Source: Embiotoca jacksoni (Eukaryota; Chordata; Actinopteri; Embiotocidae). From it: a stretch of 64,000 bases of DNA. This document shows positions 1 to 12,804 of the stretch, in pieces. Made by a program: the position numbers and the translations under genes. The stretch is taken from the NCBI GenBank assembly GCA_022577435.1, contig JAKOON010000012.1, positions 9,913,412 to 9,977,411 on the forward strand, read 5' to 3'. The notes beneath the pieces are model-generated. The model made no database searches and was not told where the DNA came from. It saw nothing but the letters and a program-made list of their open reading frames with translations. Within the stretch, counting starts at the first letter, position 1. Every line of letters begins with the position of its first letter.

Positions 1-487
1 TGAATGGCAGGGCAGTTTACATCATGAAAGATCTCTTTCCTGTATGAAGAATGCAGATATCAAGCATGGTTTATTTTTTTTTATGTTTTATTTACACATA
101 AAGACATCCATTTATTGTATAGCCATTTCAAATCAGGAGGAAAGTTTTGTTTATGCCACACTAAAACCTTTTTGTTGAGGAAAACCGGGGGAGCTCCGCA
201 TTTCTGTCTGCCTTCATGGCGCTCCTATTGGATGTTGCAGTGGCTGTAGAACATCTCCTAATGGCAGAATACTTGTTTTGACTTAAAGACCACGAGAGAG
301 ACCTGTAAAACTTGACATTGTGAGCTGTATCTGACTGAGAAAATGTTTTAAGTTGACCCTGTGATACTAGTCACTGTAATGTGATATGACTACATTTTTA
401 TACAACCTGAATTAAGTTATACATGTACATCACTTCAATGGTTATCTTTACTAGTGGAAAAAAAAACAGAGGTTTCCCATGTATGTC

Positions 488-690
488 TTCCACATGGGAC
501 ACTGTGTTTACCACAAGTTGAAACATATGATAACATGGAGAAAATACGTGGAAAAGTGTTCACATGGGAATCTACGAGAGCTTCACATATTACAGAATGA
601 AAATGTTACAAAACGACATGTTTCACATGTGTACAATCACATGTGTCATATGGTCACAGGTAATCACATGGGTCTTGCACATGTGAAATT
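488..690. repeat. Cluster of CACATG/CACATGTG motifs
   Basis: About six CACATG hexamers occur in 200 bases, three of them extended to the palindrome CACATGTG. The spacing is irregular. It could be a decayed minisatellite or a group of E-box-type sites; the sequence alone does not decide. Confidence 0.5.
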
Positions 691-800
691 CATGTTTTGT
701 TTCAGCAAGGGTTGGTTTTTTTTTGCTGTTGCGCTTTAAAATCAAACACTTTTCATATACACTGTAGTGTGCAGATTTGAATGTACGCGATTCATTTGAA
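623..800 (-). CDS. Possible terminal exon of the Siglec-like gene
   Basis: A good acceptor (pyrimidine tract followed by AG at 802-801) precedes an open reading frame that joins the phase-2 end of the membrane exon and stops at 623. The encoded stretch has YSVYEKC and basic KRNSKKK, but no family match that I recognise. Its 3' half overlaps the CACATG-rich repeat, so it may be fortuitous. The true tail exons may instead lie to the left of the window. Confidence 0.25.
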
Positions 801-867
801 CTAAAAAGAGAAACAGAATGATTTACTTTCAATGACAATAAAAAAAAAAAAAACTAAAACAACTTAC

Positions 868-1023
868 CATTTTCTAACAAGTCCCACTCCTATCAAAATT
901 ACTGCCAAACCCACACCTGTTCCTATTGCGATGAAAATATTCTTCATTTTACCTGTTCCAAACAGAAATCATATAGTCATTTTTTTCTCCTTTTCATATA
1001 CAGAACTAACAATCTCAAACTGC

Positions 1024-1063
<40 letters not shown>

Positions 1064-4000
1064 TACATACTATTAACAGGGAAAAACAGGACAAGGGTGC
1101 CTTTGCCCTCTGTGTTGTTTGCCACACATTGCACAGACTTGAAGGACCCAAAGTCTGTCTGCAAAGTCCCGATTGTAAGAGAGCCGCGTTTGTCTACTTT
1201 GGTGCTTTGCAGAACTCTGTCAGCAAGCACAAAATGGATCAAGCTGGGAGGCCTAGACTCCACAACGCACACACACTCTTCTGAGGAGCATGAAGAGATG
1301 GTCTTAATCTCAGGGGCACCTGTAAGGACAAGAAATGCAGTAAAGCGAATGGACAAGGGACAAATTAAAGGACAAAACAGCATAAAGTGTCTTAGTAAGG
1401 TATTGGTTCACCACTTGCTGTCAGGACAGTTTCGATGGACCTTGGCATTGACTGTGCAAGTCTGTGGTTCTCTACTGGAGGGATGGACATTGCTCTTAAA
1501 GATATTCCTGTATTTTTTGTTTTGATGATGGTGGCGGACCACTGTCCAACATGTCAGTCCAAAATCTCTCAGGTGGTCATTTGGGTGGAGCTAAGGTGAC
1601 TGCAAAAGGCCATAGCTGATTCACATCATTTTGTATACCATTCAGTGACCCCTCATGCCCTTCGGGTGGTGCTACCATCATCCTGGAAGAAACCACTTCC
1701 ATCATGATGGAGGTGTTTCATCACAGGATAATGGTGATCACCCAGAACAACTTTGTATTGATCTACCTTGAGCCTTCCCTGAAACTGTAATGCCCAGAGA
1801 GGCCAAAGCGGGGCTGTCTCAAATTTTGTTGTACTGGACGGGTGTGTCGATTTCATGATTTGCTGTGATACGGGGTTGAAGGTAGAGAACTGTACATTTC
1901 TGCAAATAAAGAGTACATGATTTGAGTTTCACATCGGAACGTTATCAAATTACAAGAGCCTATGTCTTATCTATGAAGAACAATGGTATTCTTCTCTCTT
2001 TCCTGCTGATTCTCATGTGCTGTTCGTGTGTCCTACAGCACTGACGCTGGGCTGTGAGTCAAGATGAGAGATCAAGGCAGTGGCACACTGATGAGAGAAA
2101 ATTTAGAAATAAATTGGCAAGATGACTGTTTTGGACAATAATTTCTGCAAAATAATAGCCCCACTATTATTACACTGACTAAGAGGGTAGTAATTCTGAA
2201 ATTTTAATTTAGAAAGTACATTTTCTGTAAAATATATTAGATTTTAATGAAGTGTAATTTCACATAACTTAAACATTCATTTTTGACATGCAGCCCTCCG
2301 TTTATTATAATTTTTGGCCATTCATAGGAAAGAATTTGACCAGCTGTGCTCTAAGGGCACAAGTGGGCGCCAGATCTCTTCGCTGTAATGAAGTGTGCGA
2401 GCATTTGCTGTTCGGTTCTCATGCAGTCAGGAGAATATGGGGAAGGAACCCGTTTACTAATGTCTTTCTCAGATCTTTACACTCTGTTACTAAAATTTAA
2501 CAGTCTTTGTGACTGAAACTGTTGCCGTCTGTGTCTCAACAATGAACCCTTTTAGACTGCTTCTCCTTTTTGCCATTTTGGTACAAAATCTCAATCAGCG
2601 GTACCTGCACAGCATGTTTAACATGCAGTGCACCAGTGCGGAAGCATCTGCATTCATTATGTTTCTCCACTGATTCATTCTTATTTTTTCTATTAATTTG
2701 TCACCCATCTGTAGGAGATGGCAAACAACAACGACATCAACAAAAACAGATCTCCTCTTACATTACATTTCTTTAGCCTAATTGTTTACTTACACAACAC
2801 ATTGAGCTGCACAGGGCTTGATTTGACTCGTCCCTCTTCATTGATGGCAGTGCAGTAGAAAGTTTCTCTTGTGTGTCTCGAGACATTTGGCACCATGTAG
2901 ATACTTCCTGTATACAGCTGAGCACCAGTTTCATTCTGCCACTCATAGCTGCTTGCAGGAGGGTGAGCGTCACTGGAGCACTTCAGACGCACAGTTTCTC
3001 CCTCCTTCAGATCTGAGTTGTACTCAACCTTCACATTCACCGGGGCATCTGCACAGACACAGTTAGCTGTTTGTGTTGCAATGGTGCTGTTCAGACACAT
3101 TTGAAACTATTTTTCATCATAAGGGCAAAGTTGAACTTCATTTAATGTTTTGATATAATGAGATGCCCGAGTAAAACATCAGAGTCAATCTGGAGACCAT
3201 TATGTAATGTAGGAAATATTATGCCAATCTATCAATTATTTGATAAGAAATTTTAATCAGCAGCACACACACAGACCACTAGTCTGACATTAGCGTCCAT
3301 CGAGGAACACCACTTGCATGTTTCCAAAAGAAAGAAATTTATAAAGCCATTAAGAAGGTTTTTGGGAGCAAACGGGGGATGTACACCAAATCAGACAGAA
3401 TTTGTTGTCTGTCATGTCACGTTCAGAATAAATGACATAACGCTGTTTTTCCAGAGCAGATGAGTGTAGCATGACTGTGAGTCCTGTGACAGTGACTGAC
3501 CCTGGCTCAAGAAGCTGCAAATGTTTTGTTTAAATATACATACACACATATATATATAACACGGCCGGGGGGGGGGGGGGGGGTCTTCTTTCTATATTTA
3601 TTTAAAAAATTAAGTATTTCTACTCACCACTGATGTACACACTTACATTTTACTTTAAGGACCTTGAATATTTCTTGGCGCTGCCCTCCCTTGTATCTTA
3701 CGATGCATTGTAAAGGCTTGTTGTGGTCGGTATGGGTTGGGCGAAAGGTCAGAGTGGAGGTCGCTTTCCACTGCCCATGGTCAAGCTGCTGTGACTGGAA
3801 ATGCTCCTGTCCAGAGTGACTCCAGTTGAACACAGGAGGAGAGGTAGGGCAGGAGTGGGACACAGAGCAGGATGCTGATACAGTTTGACCCTCCTTTACC
3901 TCCTCTTTCACAGAAAATGTGATGGGGTTTAGTTTATCTGAAAGATCATGATAGGCAATCATAAAGATCATTTGTCTACTGTATTGTGACTAAGGAAGAG

Positions 4001-5604
4001 CAATTATAGGTTATTGTTATGTTTTATAAATCTTTGAATTCTTGTTTTGCTTGTTTTGATATTGAAGGACTTTGGAATCACTGAAGTTAACAAAAAAAAC
4101 TCTTGATAATCACCAACCCTGAGATTGCTGAAATTACACGCATCACAGAAGAATTAGGGGTAAAGGAGTCGAAAGAAAGATATTTCCTGTTTTTTTTTCC
4201 AGGTGGTTGCCTCAAACTAAGATTTTTGTTCTGGTTAAAAATATCACAAGGGGAGAATGGGAACTTATTGGTACATGGTAACATTTTGGTATTAGAGTAT
4301 AACTTTATGTTTTTACAAAAACAGTTCTCCTAATGTTCTCTAACAAAACTCTAACTCAGATGCCGCTCACAAACATTCAGATGTCATGCTGCAGACAGAT
4401 GTTAAGAATCCTCAAGCTGGGTGGCATTTCCTTTCAATATCATACATCTGTGTAAAGAGAAACTCTGCTTTACTGTTTAGTTATTTAAGGCAGGAGGAAG
4501 ACAGCCAATTATAAAGCAAAAATAAAGAACAGAGAAAAAGATAGTTCTTGAAATTACAATAACATAGTTACCAATCCAGTTTGTATTATTAGAAAATGTG
4601 GCTTTTGAGGCTCTAGGGTTAAAAACATAAAATTTCCAATTTATAAATTCTAAAGTTTGCCATAAACTGTTGGGTAATATGAATGATTAAACGCTCTGAC
4701 CAGTGACTGTTAGTCCTTTTTCGTGTAATTTTGCTTTCTTGTTTCCATAAATATATTTCTACATCTGACTCTGAATGAGTAATTAAGGGAAGTATGAAAA
4801 GAAAACTAATTATTGTAAAATGCTTAGATCACTACATCCTGATCTGCTCTGTGACCACCAGCACAGATGCTGGTGATAGGACAACTGAAGTAAAAATGCC
4901 AAGACATTTAAATGTCATATATTATTGCAACAACTCTAGAGTTAAAGAGAGAACTGTATTTACTGAAAGTATTTCATCTTACTTACCAATCATTGAAATG
5001 GAGACTTTGCCGTCTCTGTAGGAAAACATGTCATAGCCTGCCATTTCAACCCTGAAATAAAAAGGCCCTTGGTCACGTTGTTGAAGAGGATCGATCTTCA
5101 AAGAACAGTTCTTCTGTTTGACGTCTCCTATCAGCTTTGCCCGATTTCGATACTCCTGCATCATTTGAGACTCAACGGGGTGATAGATGAGGTGATGCGT
5201 CTTATCGTCGGTCCAAATCCCGGTGAACTTGGTGACTTCCTTCTGGGGGTCTGGGTAGTTAAATGAGCAGGGGATCACCACACATGAACCAGGGAGACCT
5301 TTAACTGAGGAGGGCACCTGAATTGTCCAAGACGAGGCTTCACTTTGAATAACTGTAATAAATTGCACAGGAACATGTGGTGAAATGGAGCACTGAAACA
5401 GAACAAATACAAAGAGAGCCTACGTGCATAAAATACAAATTCAGCAGAAAATTGTCTTATTTGCCTGAAAAAAAAAAAGACACGTCAAAAAGACTTTAAT
5501 TCTCATCTTGTGAGCAGTAAAGATTACAGTTGAATATACACAAAATGTACCATACCTTTAGAGCAAAGGCACATGAAAAACAAAGGCCATTTCAATGCAT
5601 CCAT
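868..5604 (-). CDS. Siglec/MAG-like transmembrane receptor, four Ig domains
   Basis: Likely sialic-acid-binding Ig-type lectin at the cell surface. Exons read on the minus strand: 5604-5556 (signal peptide starting MDALKWPLFFMCLC), 5352-4987 (V-set), 3937-3647 (C2), 3048-2794 (C2), 1319-1071 (membrane-proximal C2) and 952-868 (membrane helix, with KMKNIFIAIGTGVG at its start). All Ig exons are phase 1 on both sides and all splice sites are GT-AG. The V domain has the Siglec cysteine pattern (GSCVVIPC and NCSLKI) and keeps the F-strand arginine in FYFRVE. The next domain has the SHSCP cysteine expected for the V-C2 interdomain bond. The membrane exon ends in phase 2, as in the two paralogues to the right. 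A 5' exon edge lies at 5625, with a five-codon upstream ORF just before the start. The tail is unresolved; see 623-800. Family is secure, orthology is not. Confidence 0.85.
1028..1059. repeat. Poly(A) tract in intron
   Basis: A run of about 32 A lies between the membrane exon and the last Ig exon of the Siglec-like gene. Length is likely polymorphic. Confidence 0.95.
1385..1860. repeat. Probable interspersed repeat in intron
   Basis: The stretch around 1640-1850 contains phrases such as CCTCATGCCCTTCGGGTGG and CATCATCCTGGAAGA. They resemble a dispersed repeat I recall from fish genomes, but I cannot assign it to a family. It lies in the intron between the two membrane-proximal Ig exons. Confidence 0.35.
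3567..3583. repeat. Poly(G) run
   Basis: Seventeen consecutive G, next to a TATA-type dinucleotide tract, in an intron. A likely assembly weak point and possible G-rich structure. Confidence 0.9.
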
Positions 5605-6123
5605 CTCATCTTCTCAGGATCAGACCTGCAAATAAAGTGACAAATATGTTTGTGTCTTTACTGCTGTCATTTCCCTGTGGTGAAAGATGACTCATCTAGT
5701 TTCCATGACCACTTTTAATCCACCATGTGCCCACAGAGTTACACACAAAATTATATTTTTGTCCCATCAGCTGTATATTGGTGAGGTCTGCCATATAAAT
5801 AATTTTGCATTATGATTATTTATTTATTTTACCAGGTCAAAAAAAGTTTCTCGGCTTTACACAGTGTGTGTGCCATCCCGCCGCTCTCGCTTTCCTCTTT
5901 AAATACACATGAATTTGATTTAATTAAGTAATAAATCAATCAATTAAATACTTTATTTATCCTTATTGGGGCCGGCACCCAATACAACAATCGATAAATA
6001 ATAATAATTTTGAAATATATTCTCACATCTGATCATCTCACTGACGTCTTCATCAAGTCAGAGCCATTTTATAACGACTCTATATCAAAATATGTTTCTA
6101 TACTACACTCCTATATTAGTATT

Positions 6124-6145
6124 AAAAAAAAAAAAAAAAAAAAAA
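6124..6145. repeat. Poly(A) tract
   Basis: Run of about 21 A in the non-coding DNA upstream of the minus-strand Siglec-like gene. Confidence 0.9.
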
Positions 6146-6414
6146 TACAGAAAAATGCAAATAAAATATCAGTCATTAGAAAAATAAATAATATTCTTTC
6201 TGTTACTCAAATAAAATATATGACTGTCAAAAATACCAGATTCACAAAAAGCACAGCATGGCGGTTGGTTGCGGCAACGGCTCAACAGCAACAACGTTTT
6301 ATGGTGAAACTCGTTTCTAAACACTGAAAGCCGTGACATTTTAAGTAACGTGAAAACACGTATATGCATATAAAATAAAATTAATTTCTCAAAGTTACAC
6401 AAAATCACATTCAC

Positions 6415-6615
6415 AACCCGGCTTTACTTGCATGTAAACGGCTAACTGGCTATCTCAACCGCGGCCGCTGCTCTCCGCAAATTCACTCGGTTTAAACTCC
6501 GACAACGGTCGTCTCAAAACACCGCAAAGTTGCTCCTGAAATCTTCACCTTGAACCTAAAGACTCGCAAACATATCTGACAGTACCTGCGGATCAATGAA
6601 GAAACATACGACGAG
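6415..6615 (+). promoter_or_regulatory. CpG-containing promoter/first-exon candidate
   Basis: Several CpG dinucleotides, including CGCGGCCGC, stand out in AT-rich surroundings and are followed by a perfect splice donor. This looks like the start of the plus-strand transcript and is divergent from the Siglec-like gene on the left. Confidence 0.35.
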
Positions 6616-6928
6616 GTAAGTGTCCTCATCGAGCCAGCGCCATTTCACTCTGACTGATTGTGTTTGAAGGGAAACTTCACGATGCATTCATGTACATTCT
6701 GTCAGCGTTCGTTTCTTCAGCGGTATCTCCAAAATAAAATTATATATTATTATAATAATAATAACAATAATAATAATAATAAACTTTCCTACAGCGATCT
6801 ACATCTAATATCTATTTTTGATATATTCAGGTCATATAAATGCTTTGAGCCTTTTGTTAGTACATTCTGCTAAATTAATCTTCAGATCGATGACAGAAGT
6901 TAAATTCACTAAAGATGTTTGAAATGAG

Positions 6929-6973
<45 letters not shown>

Positions 6974-9304
6974 ATGCACCTTTTAAAAAATATTTAATGT
7001 AATCTGTCAGTAGTTTATTATATGCACAAGGTGGGTGTGAATTTGTTTGTGCTGCCAGTAAACCAAAGAAACCACAGTGGAGACCACAGACATGTCAACC
7101 TAAATATGAAAACAATGAATACAATGACCCAGTTTTATATTAAAATTAAACCAAGAGGCCAGAACAATACTAGTTGAAAAGTCATGTATTTGTTCAAAAG
7201 GCTTGCCTACATGTTAAAACAGTGTTTGCTTCAAAGAAAAGATTTTAAAATACCTTGGCAGCGACACTATGAAAAGATAGTGATATGAAATCCAAAACCA
7301 TAATCATACATGCATGCATGCAAAGTGAAGCAAAATACACAGTTATCGTGACAAAAACTTAATTGATATGTTCAGAAATTATTAAATAACATGGTAATTT
7401 TCTCCAAAGAAAGTTATATTTACTTACGCTATATGTCTCAGAAATGCAGAGGTGTTATGGTGTGATTTCCTTCACTAATTTCTGCTCATACTGATAATAT
7501 CAGAGCTCTATTCACCAAGACATCACCGAAAACAAAAAAAAGTCCTATGCTTCATTCGATCATATCCAGAGCAAAAAAAGGAAATATTTCTGCATTTGGT
7601 TTCATTAAACAAAAAAAGGAAGTTTGCTCATTTTAAAAAAATACCTTGTGGTCTCACTTCCTGTTAATGAGATCACACCAACAAAGTCGTTGTGAGTGAG
7701 AAAAGTGTCTTAGCGGATCTCGTCAAAAAGGTATCTCTCAAGTTGCAGCAGCACCACTTTCACAACTGAAGGCTGAGCTGTTGTGTTTATTGAAGTGTGA
7801 ACAGTGAAGTCAGTCATTTGAAGTAATGTGGCCAGTCGATGCTGAACATGTCAGGAAATCGCTGAATCAAATAGAAAATGTACCAAAAAACTTTAGTAAA
7901 TTTAACAAATAAGCATATAAATGTTTAACAGAAGACTCCACACAAATATTTGTCTTTACCAGGTTACTGCAGGTCTCTGATGTCTTTTCTTGCTGCAAAT
8001 GTTGAATGAGAGGTGATCAGGCTCCTCCATTTTAAAGACAGAAGGCCCGAGCTCATCATCAAAGGAACAATTAATTAGATCTTTCTGACATTAAACAACG
8101 CTATTACAATATAAGTTAATAACTGCTGATTAATGAACATAATTTGTATACAATCAGTTGTTCAATCACTGGGAAACACTTTCACTCAGTCTCTCATTGC
8201 TTTAAAGGGATTTGAAACCTTAATGAAAGCAACCAATCGAAAGTACTTTTACATTTCATAAGGTTTCAGATAGTGTGTCCTTTCTCAAAGTTGTGTTTAG
8301 TTTATTTATATTACTGATTGGCACGATGAGTCATACCGTGCCAAGAAAAAATTAAGATATCCCATTATTCTAAACCCTGATAAATGATTGTTCATATATT
8401 ATTAATGACTGTTACTATAGCCATTTTAAATTTTCAATGGACATATAATAGAGTATTTTGAAATTAGGAACTGTACTGAAATTACTGGACTCACTTCCAA
8501 ATATGAGACCATCCTCAACATTTCTAATATTTATTTGGCCCTTTTTCTTGATTTAGAACAAATGCAACTGACGATTTGACGTTGAGTCATCAAGGTCTAA
8601 ACATGGAATCACCTGTGTTCTTTTTCTTTTAATGAGCATGTTGATTATATTAACCTCCAGTTGATTTTGATGAGCATAAATCTTAAAATGTAAATGTACA
8701 CTCCTTTCAGCCAATAGAAAACAGCTACATTATTCGTTTTAATAATACAACATTTTATAAAAACTTGTTTCTAGCAGTCTCTGAGTATACAGTAAGGAGG
8801 ATTTTTACCCGTATAATAGATCCTATAATGTTCCCCATGAAGAACAGTGATTCAGGGTACAATGGGCTGTCGTGAAATATCTGAATGGGTAAATCCACCA
8901 CTTAAGTTCATTCAAATTTTCCTCGTACTATGTTTGAATAGCCAGAAAGTCTTCCTCTGTCAACATGAGATCTGACCCTCTCCCCTTCATCTTTTCACTG
9001 TCAACAGTGTCCTGATCCTCCAGCTGAAGCGGTTTAATTTTGACTCATCCTTCATCCCTCAGAAGATTATCAGCCCTGTTGATTATGTCAAAGGAGCTGG
9101 TGGTGAATCAAGGAAACATAATCACTGAACAGGTAGGGCACTAACTTAAATAAAAATAGACACCATTGCTATGACTGTTTTTTGGATATACACTCAAGGA
9201 AAATGAGACTGAAATCACAAGCCCTTTCCGCCTGTGACTGTGCTCTTTTCTAGACAAGGACTCGCTATTCCCGGCATCATCAGCCATTTGGGCTCCTCAG
9301 CTGA
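6596..9304 (+). CDS. Unrecognised spliced transcript with possible 45-codon ORF
   Basis: A GC-richer stretch (6415-6615, with CGCGGCCGC) ends in a consensus donor GAG|GTAAGT at 6616. Downstream, three exon-like blocks have good splice sites: 9063-9132, 9254-9309 and one starting at 9428 after a C/T-rich acceptor. If the first three are joined, an ORF opens at ATG 6596, stays in frame across both junctions and stops at 9304. The product would be a basic 45-residue peptide beginning MKKHTTRRLS. I do not recognise it. It could equally be a long non-coding RNA whose short ORF is chance. Confidence 0.3.
6746..6782. repeat. AAT-type microsatellite
   Basis: Imperfect run of AAT/TAA triplets in an intron or intergenic stretch. 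Confidence 0.85.
6931..6969. repeat. Poly(T) tract
   Basis: Run of about 39 T. It could be the reverse complement of a retroelement poly(A) tail, but no element body is recognisable beside it. Confidence 0.9.
6970..9060. other. Non-coding, nothing recognised
   Basis: AT-rich DNA without a persuasive reading frame or repeat signature. If the transcript at 6415-9600 is real, this is its first intron. Confidence 0.5.
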
Positions 9305-10029
9305 CAGTGGTAAGTGTTTGAGTTGTGTTTTGCAGCCACATTTATTAAACATGAATCAGATTTCAAAGTTTAGGAATACACCATGTTTTTAGATGTACCA
9401 TTAACAAATATTTCCTCTCCTCCCCAGGCCATTACATATCTGACGGTGCTCACCGAAAGCAGAACCAAGGACACATGACAGACTGCTGGCTCAGGAATAA
9501 TGACAACCGCATCTGTGAAACAACTATTATCTGACTGTGACCAGCGACAGATGACAGCTTACCTCCTGGTCAATGAAAAACAGGCAAGGAGTTGGAGTTG
9601 GAAAAAAGGTGTTTGTGCAAATAAGGAATTTACAATGACTTCAAAACACTAACAACAAGCTTTTTGTGTTGGCTTTCCAAGAGTAGAGGATATTCTGGTT
9701 TGGAGGATGGGCTGGAGGAAGCAACAACCTCTGCTTGAATTTAAAATGTGGTGACTTTTAAAATGCATACTGATATGCAAACATTAAGCTTTTCTTTTGC
9801 TTTTTAGGCATTGAAGTCGTGACATCGTCATGAATATATTGTGTTACTTCCTTTAGCAAAAATGGTGACTGTAACAAATGTCTGTTACCACAGTGGGTCT
9901 TTCTCAGCACAATGACACCAACAACGTATAGTTCTCAAAGTGTTTTATTGTCACTACAATACCGCAGTCACAGTCCGTGCACTCTGCTGCCTTGCCTCCG
10001 AGCGCACCCACAGCGTCGGTCCGTCCGTC

Positions 10030-10081
10030 CGTGTAGGTAGGTAGGTAGGTATTTACTTTATTAATCCCCGAGGGGACATTT
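10030..10081 (-). mobile_element. Rex/RTE-type retrotransposon 3' tail with tetranucleotide repeat
   Basis: TAGGTAGG repeats adjoin TTTACTTTATTAATCCCCGA. Read on the other strand this is the GGGATTAATAAAGTA tail followed by a microsatellite, typical of fish Rex1/RTE-like non-LTR elements. A second copy, in the opposite orientation, lies at 45481. Only the tail remains. The 100 bases to the left may belong to it. Confidence 0.6.
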
Positions 10082-10089
10082 TTTTCGCT

Positions 10090-10330
10090 ACAGCAGCATA
10101 CAGAAGCAATAAGATAATAATAGAAATAATAGAATAAAATAATAGAATAGAATAGAATAATAGAAAAGCAATAAAATATCAGTAAATAGCAGTAAAAAAT
10201 ATAAAATATAAAATGCACAGTATATACAGTGCATTATATATCTATATATATTATATACAAACAAACCAAGAAACACAGTCAACATATATATATGTATATA
10301 TACAGTACAGTATATATCTATATGTGCCCC
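10090..10330. repeat. AT-rich low-complexity tract
   Basis: Imperfect AATAG and TATA repeats. The frames that run through it encode only repetitive tyrosine/phenylalanine/isoleucine strings. Confidence 0.8.
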
Positions 10331-10339
10331 ACTGCCACA

Positions 10340-11028
10340 TTCCTCTACCGCCCGATTTAGGCCAGGGAGCCATCCAGCCCCCTGTTCGATGCGTCAGTCT
10401 GCAGGGTAAAGGGAAGAGAGAAGTTAGGTGTGTGGAGGAGTGGTTCCCCACAGAGAGCCTGTTTCACCCTCTCAAATGCCAACTGGCACTGCTCCGTCCA
10501 CTGGACCGGATCTGAGGCACCTTTTCGGGTCAAGTCGGTCAAGAGACTGGTCAGATCAGCAAAGTTAGGGATGAACTGTCTGTAATAACCCGCCAGCCTC
10601 AAAACCGCCTCACTTCTTTTTCAGTCTTGGGCTGTGATAGGAGCAGTTTTGTCCACCTGAGGGCGCACCTGCCCGCCGCCAAAGTGGTACTCCAGATACA
10701 GTACCTCTCCCCGTCCAACTGCACACTTCCCTGGGTTGGCGGTGAGCCCAGTCTGCCTCAGGGACTCCAGCACCGCGCCCACCCGCTGCACATGCTTCAC
10801 CCAGGTGGTGCTGTGGATGATAACATGATCCAGCTGGGCGGCAGCATATGCAGCAATGTGGACGCAGCACCCGGTCCGTGAGGCGTTGGAAAGTGGCCGG
10901 GGCACCGAACAACCCAAAGGGAAGTGTGGTAAATTGGTATAATCCAAACGAAGGCCGTTTTTTTTCCTTGGACTCTGGCGACAGAGGGATCTTATTATTA
11001 TTATTTTAAGTTTTATGGCGGATGGCAT
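10340..11028 (-). pseudogene. Ty3/gypsy retrotransposon reverse transcriptase/RNase H fragment
   Basis: Minus-strand reading gives the conserved LAGYYRQFIPNFA motif of Ty3/gypsy polymerases, followed by a TDLTRKG segment and a TLQTDAS segment at the start of RNase H. Upstream (to the right), a second piece in other frames carries FGAPATFQRLTDRVL-type RT sequence. Frameshifts separate the pieces, and no LTRs, protease or integrase are visible. This is a dead fragment of an LTR retrotransposon. Confidence 0.8.
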
Positions 11029-11244
11029 CCAACGAAAGGTCTTTAACCTGTCTGGCGCCAGTGGGAATTTCTAGCAATGACAAATGATATGATCTACAGA
11101 TTCTGCTATTTTGCAGGACTCACATAGTCCTTTTGGGTGTTTATTTATTAGTTGCATTATTTTGTTCAGCCTTGTGTTTTTCCTCAGTCTTGTTAATATA
11201 TTTTCTTCTGTGGTGCTTCTTCTGGATGTCCTTCCTTTGCCAAT

Positions 11245-12771
11245 TTATTTCTGAATAGCATAAAGATGTCTTCCTGTGTCTCTTGAGTCCCAACTGAGCT
11301 GCCATTCCTTAATCATGTTTCTTTTGATTATTGATTTAGTTTCTGCTTTGCTGAATAAAACGGCTGTACTGTGCTGACACTCCAAAGCTTGTTTTGCTAA
11401 TTTATCTGCTCTTTCATTTCTCTTTATCCCTCTGTGTGCAGGCACCCACATAAATGATACAAAAATACTCATATTTTTAAGTCGGAACAGAGTTTTCTAT
11501 ATTTAATTGATTAAATCCTGTCTGCTGTGAGATGTGAATGATTGTAATGACAATAATGCTAATAATTGCAGACCTGCTGGCTCCCCATTCTGACCCTGTT
11601 AGACACATGTAAAATATTTTTACATTTCATAACTATTCTCTGAATATGATCATTCCATGTTAATTTATCATCGAGCAACACACCTAGAAACCTAAAATCT
11701 TTCACTTGTTCAATCTTCTGTCTGTACATTTTTATCTGAACATCAACTCCTCTCTTTCTAGTAAACATGATTGTTTTAGTTTTTCCCACAGAAAACTTGA
11801 ATCCCCATGAATAAGACCATCTTTCTACCACATTCACAGCCTCTTGTACATTCCCTTTAATATGGTTTATGTTCTTCCTTCCCCCTCTTCCACAGTGCTC
11901 CATCATCAGCAAATTGGGATCGTCCAATATCACCCTGAACTTGAAGGAAAACATAATTTATCATAATGGAGAACAGTATCGGACTAATTACACTACTCTG
12001 AGGTGTACCATTCTCTACCAGGTATCTACTACTATAGTGTTGTCCCAATTCTGACTTGAATAAATCTGTTAAATAAAAAGTCTTTAATCCAATTATATGC
12101 TCTGCCACCTATTCCTATCATACTTAATTTAATCAACAACCACTCCTTCCAAACCATATAATACGCCTTTTCCACATCAAAAAACACAGCCATCACTGAC
12201 TCTGTATTTACCTGGACTTTTTTTTTATTTCTGTCTCTAAACAAATAATTGGGTCCATAGTTACTCTACTTTTCCAAAATCCACTTTGATGAGGTGTTAT
12301 CATTCCCCTGGTCTCCATATAAAATGTTAATTTGTCTGTAATAATTATTTCCATAATCTTACCTCCATGACATGTTCGTGAAATGGGTCTAGAATTTATT
12401 GGGTTTGATGAGTCTTTACCTGGTTTCCTGATTGGCATAATCACAGCTTCTTTCCAATAACTAGGCTGTCTCCCCACTTCCCAAACCGTATTATAAAAAC
12501 ATAACAATTTGATCATTGCAAAACTACCTAAATGCTTCAGCATTATATAACAAATCTCATCCCTTCCACCTCTTTCTATTGCTCTTTTCAACTCTTCTAA
12601 AGTAAATGGGGCATCAATTGGACTATTAGTATTGTCTCTTCTTTCAAGAATTCCAGGATGAGCTGACCGTGTCCTTTCCCTTCCTCTCTTACCTTCTACT
12701 GTCAGGTTTGCAGAGCTGTGGATTTCTGTTAGTGCTTTTGCCATCATCTCTGCCCTCTCCCCATCCGACAC
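11245..12771 (-). pseudogene. LINE reverse transcriptase and RNase H domains, broken
   Basis: The RT part (12771-11559) has ISPILFSIMIN and the catalytic box FADDGALW, then the thumb-like FRFLGVLLDDKLTWNDHI. The RNase H part (11472-11245) has FMWVPAHRGIKRNERADKLA. The parts lie in different frames, so the protein is not made intact. Confidence 0.8.
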
Positions 12772-12804
12772 TGCTGTTTCCTCCCCCCTCTTTAATACTG
12801 GATA

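Noticed and set aside
5820..6000. Possible further retroelement tail (TTTATTTTACCAGGTC and TTTATTTATCCTTATT)
   Set aside because: It resembles tails of some fish repeats but is too short and degenerate to call.
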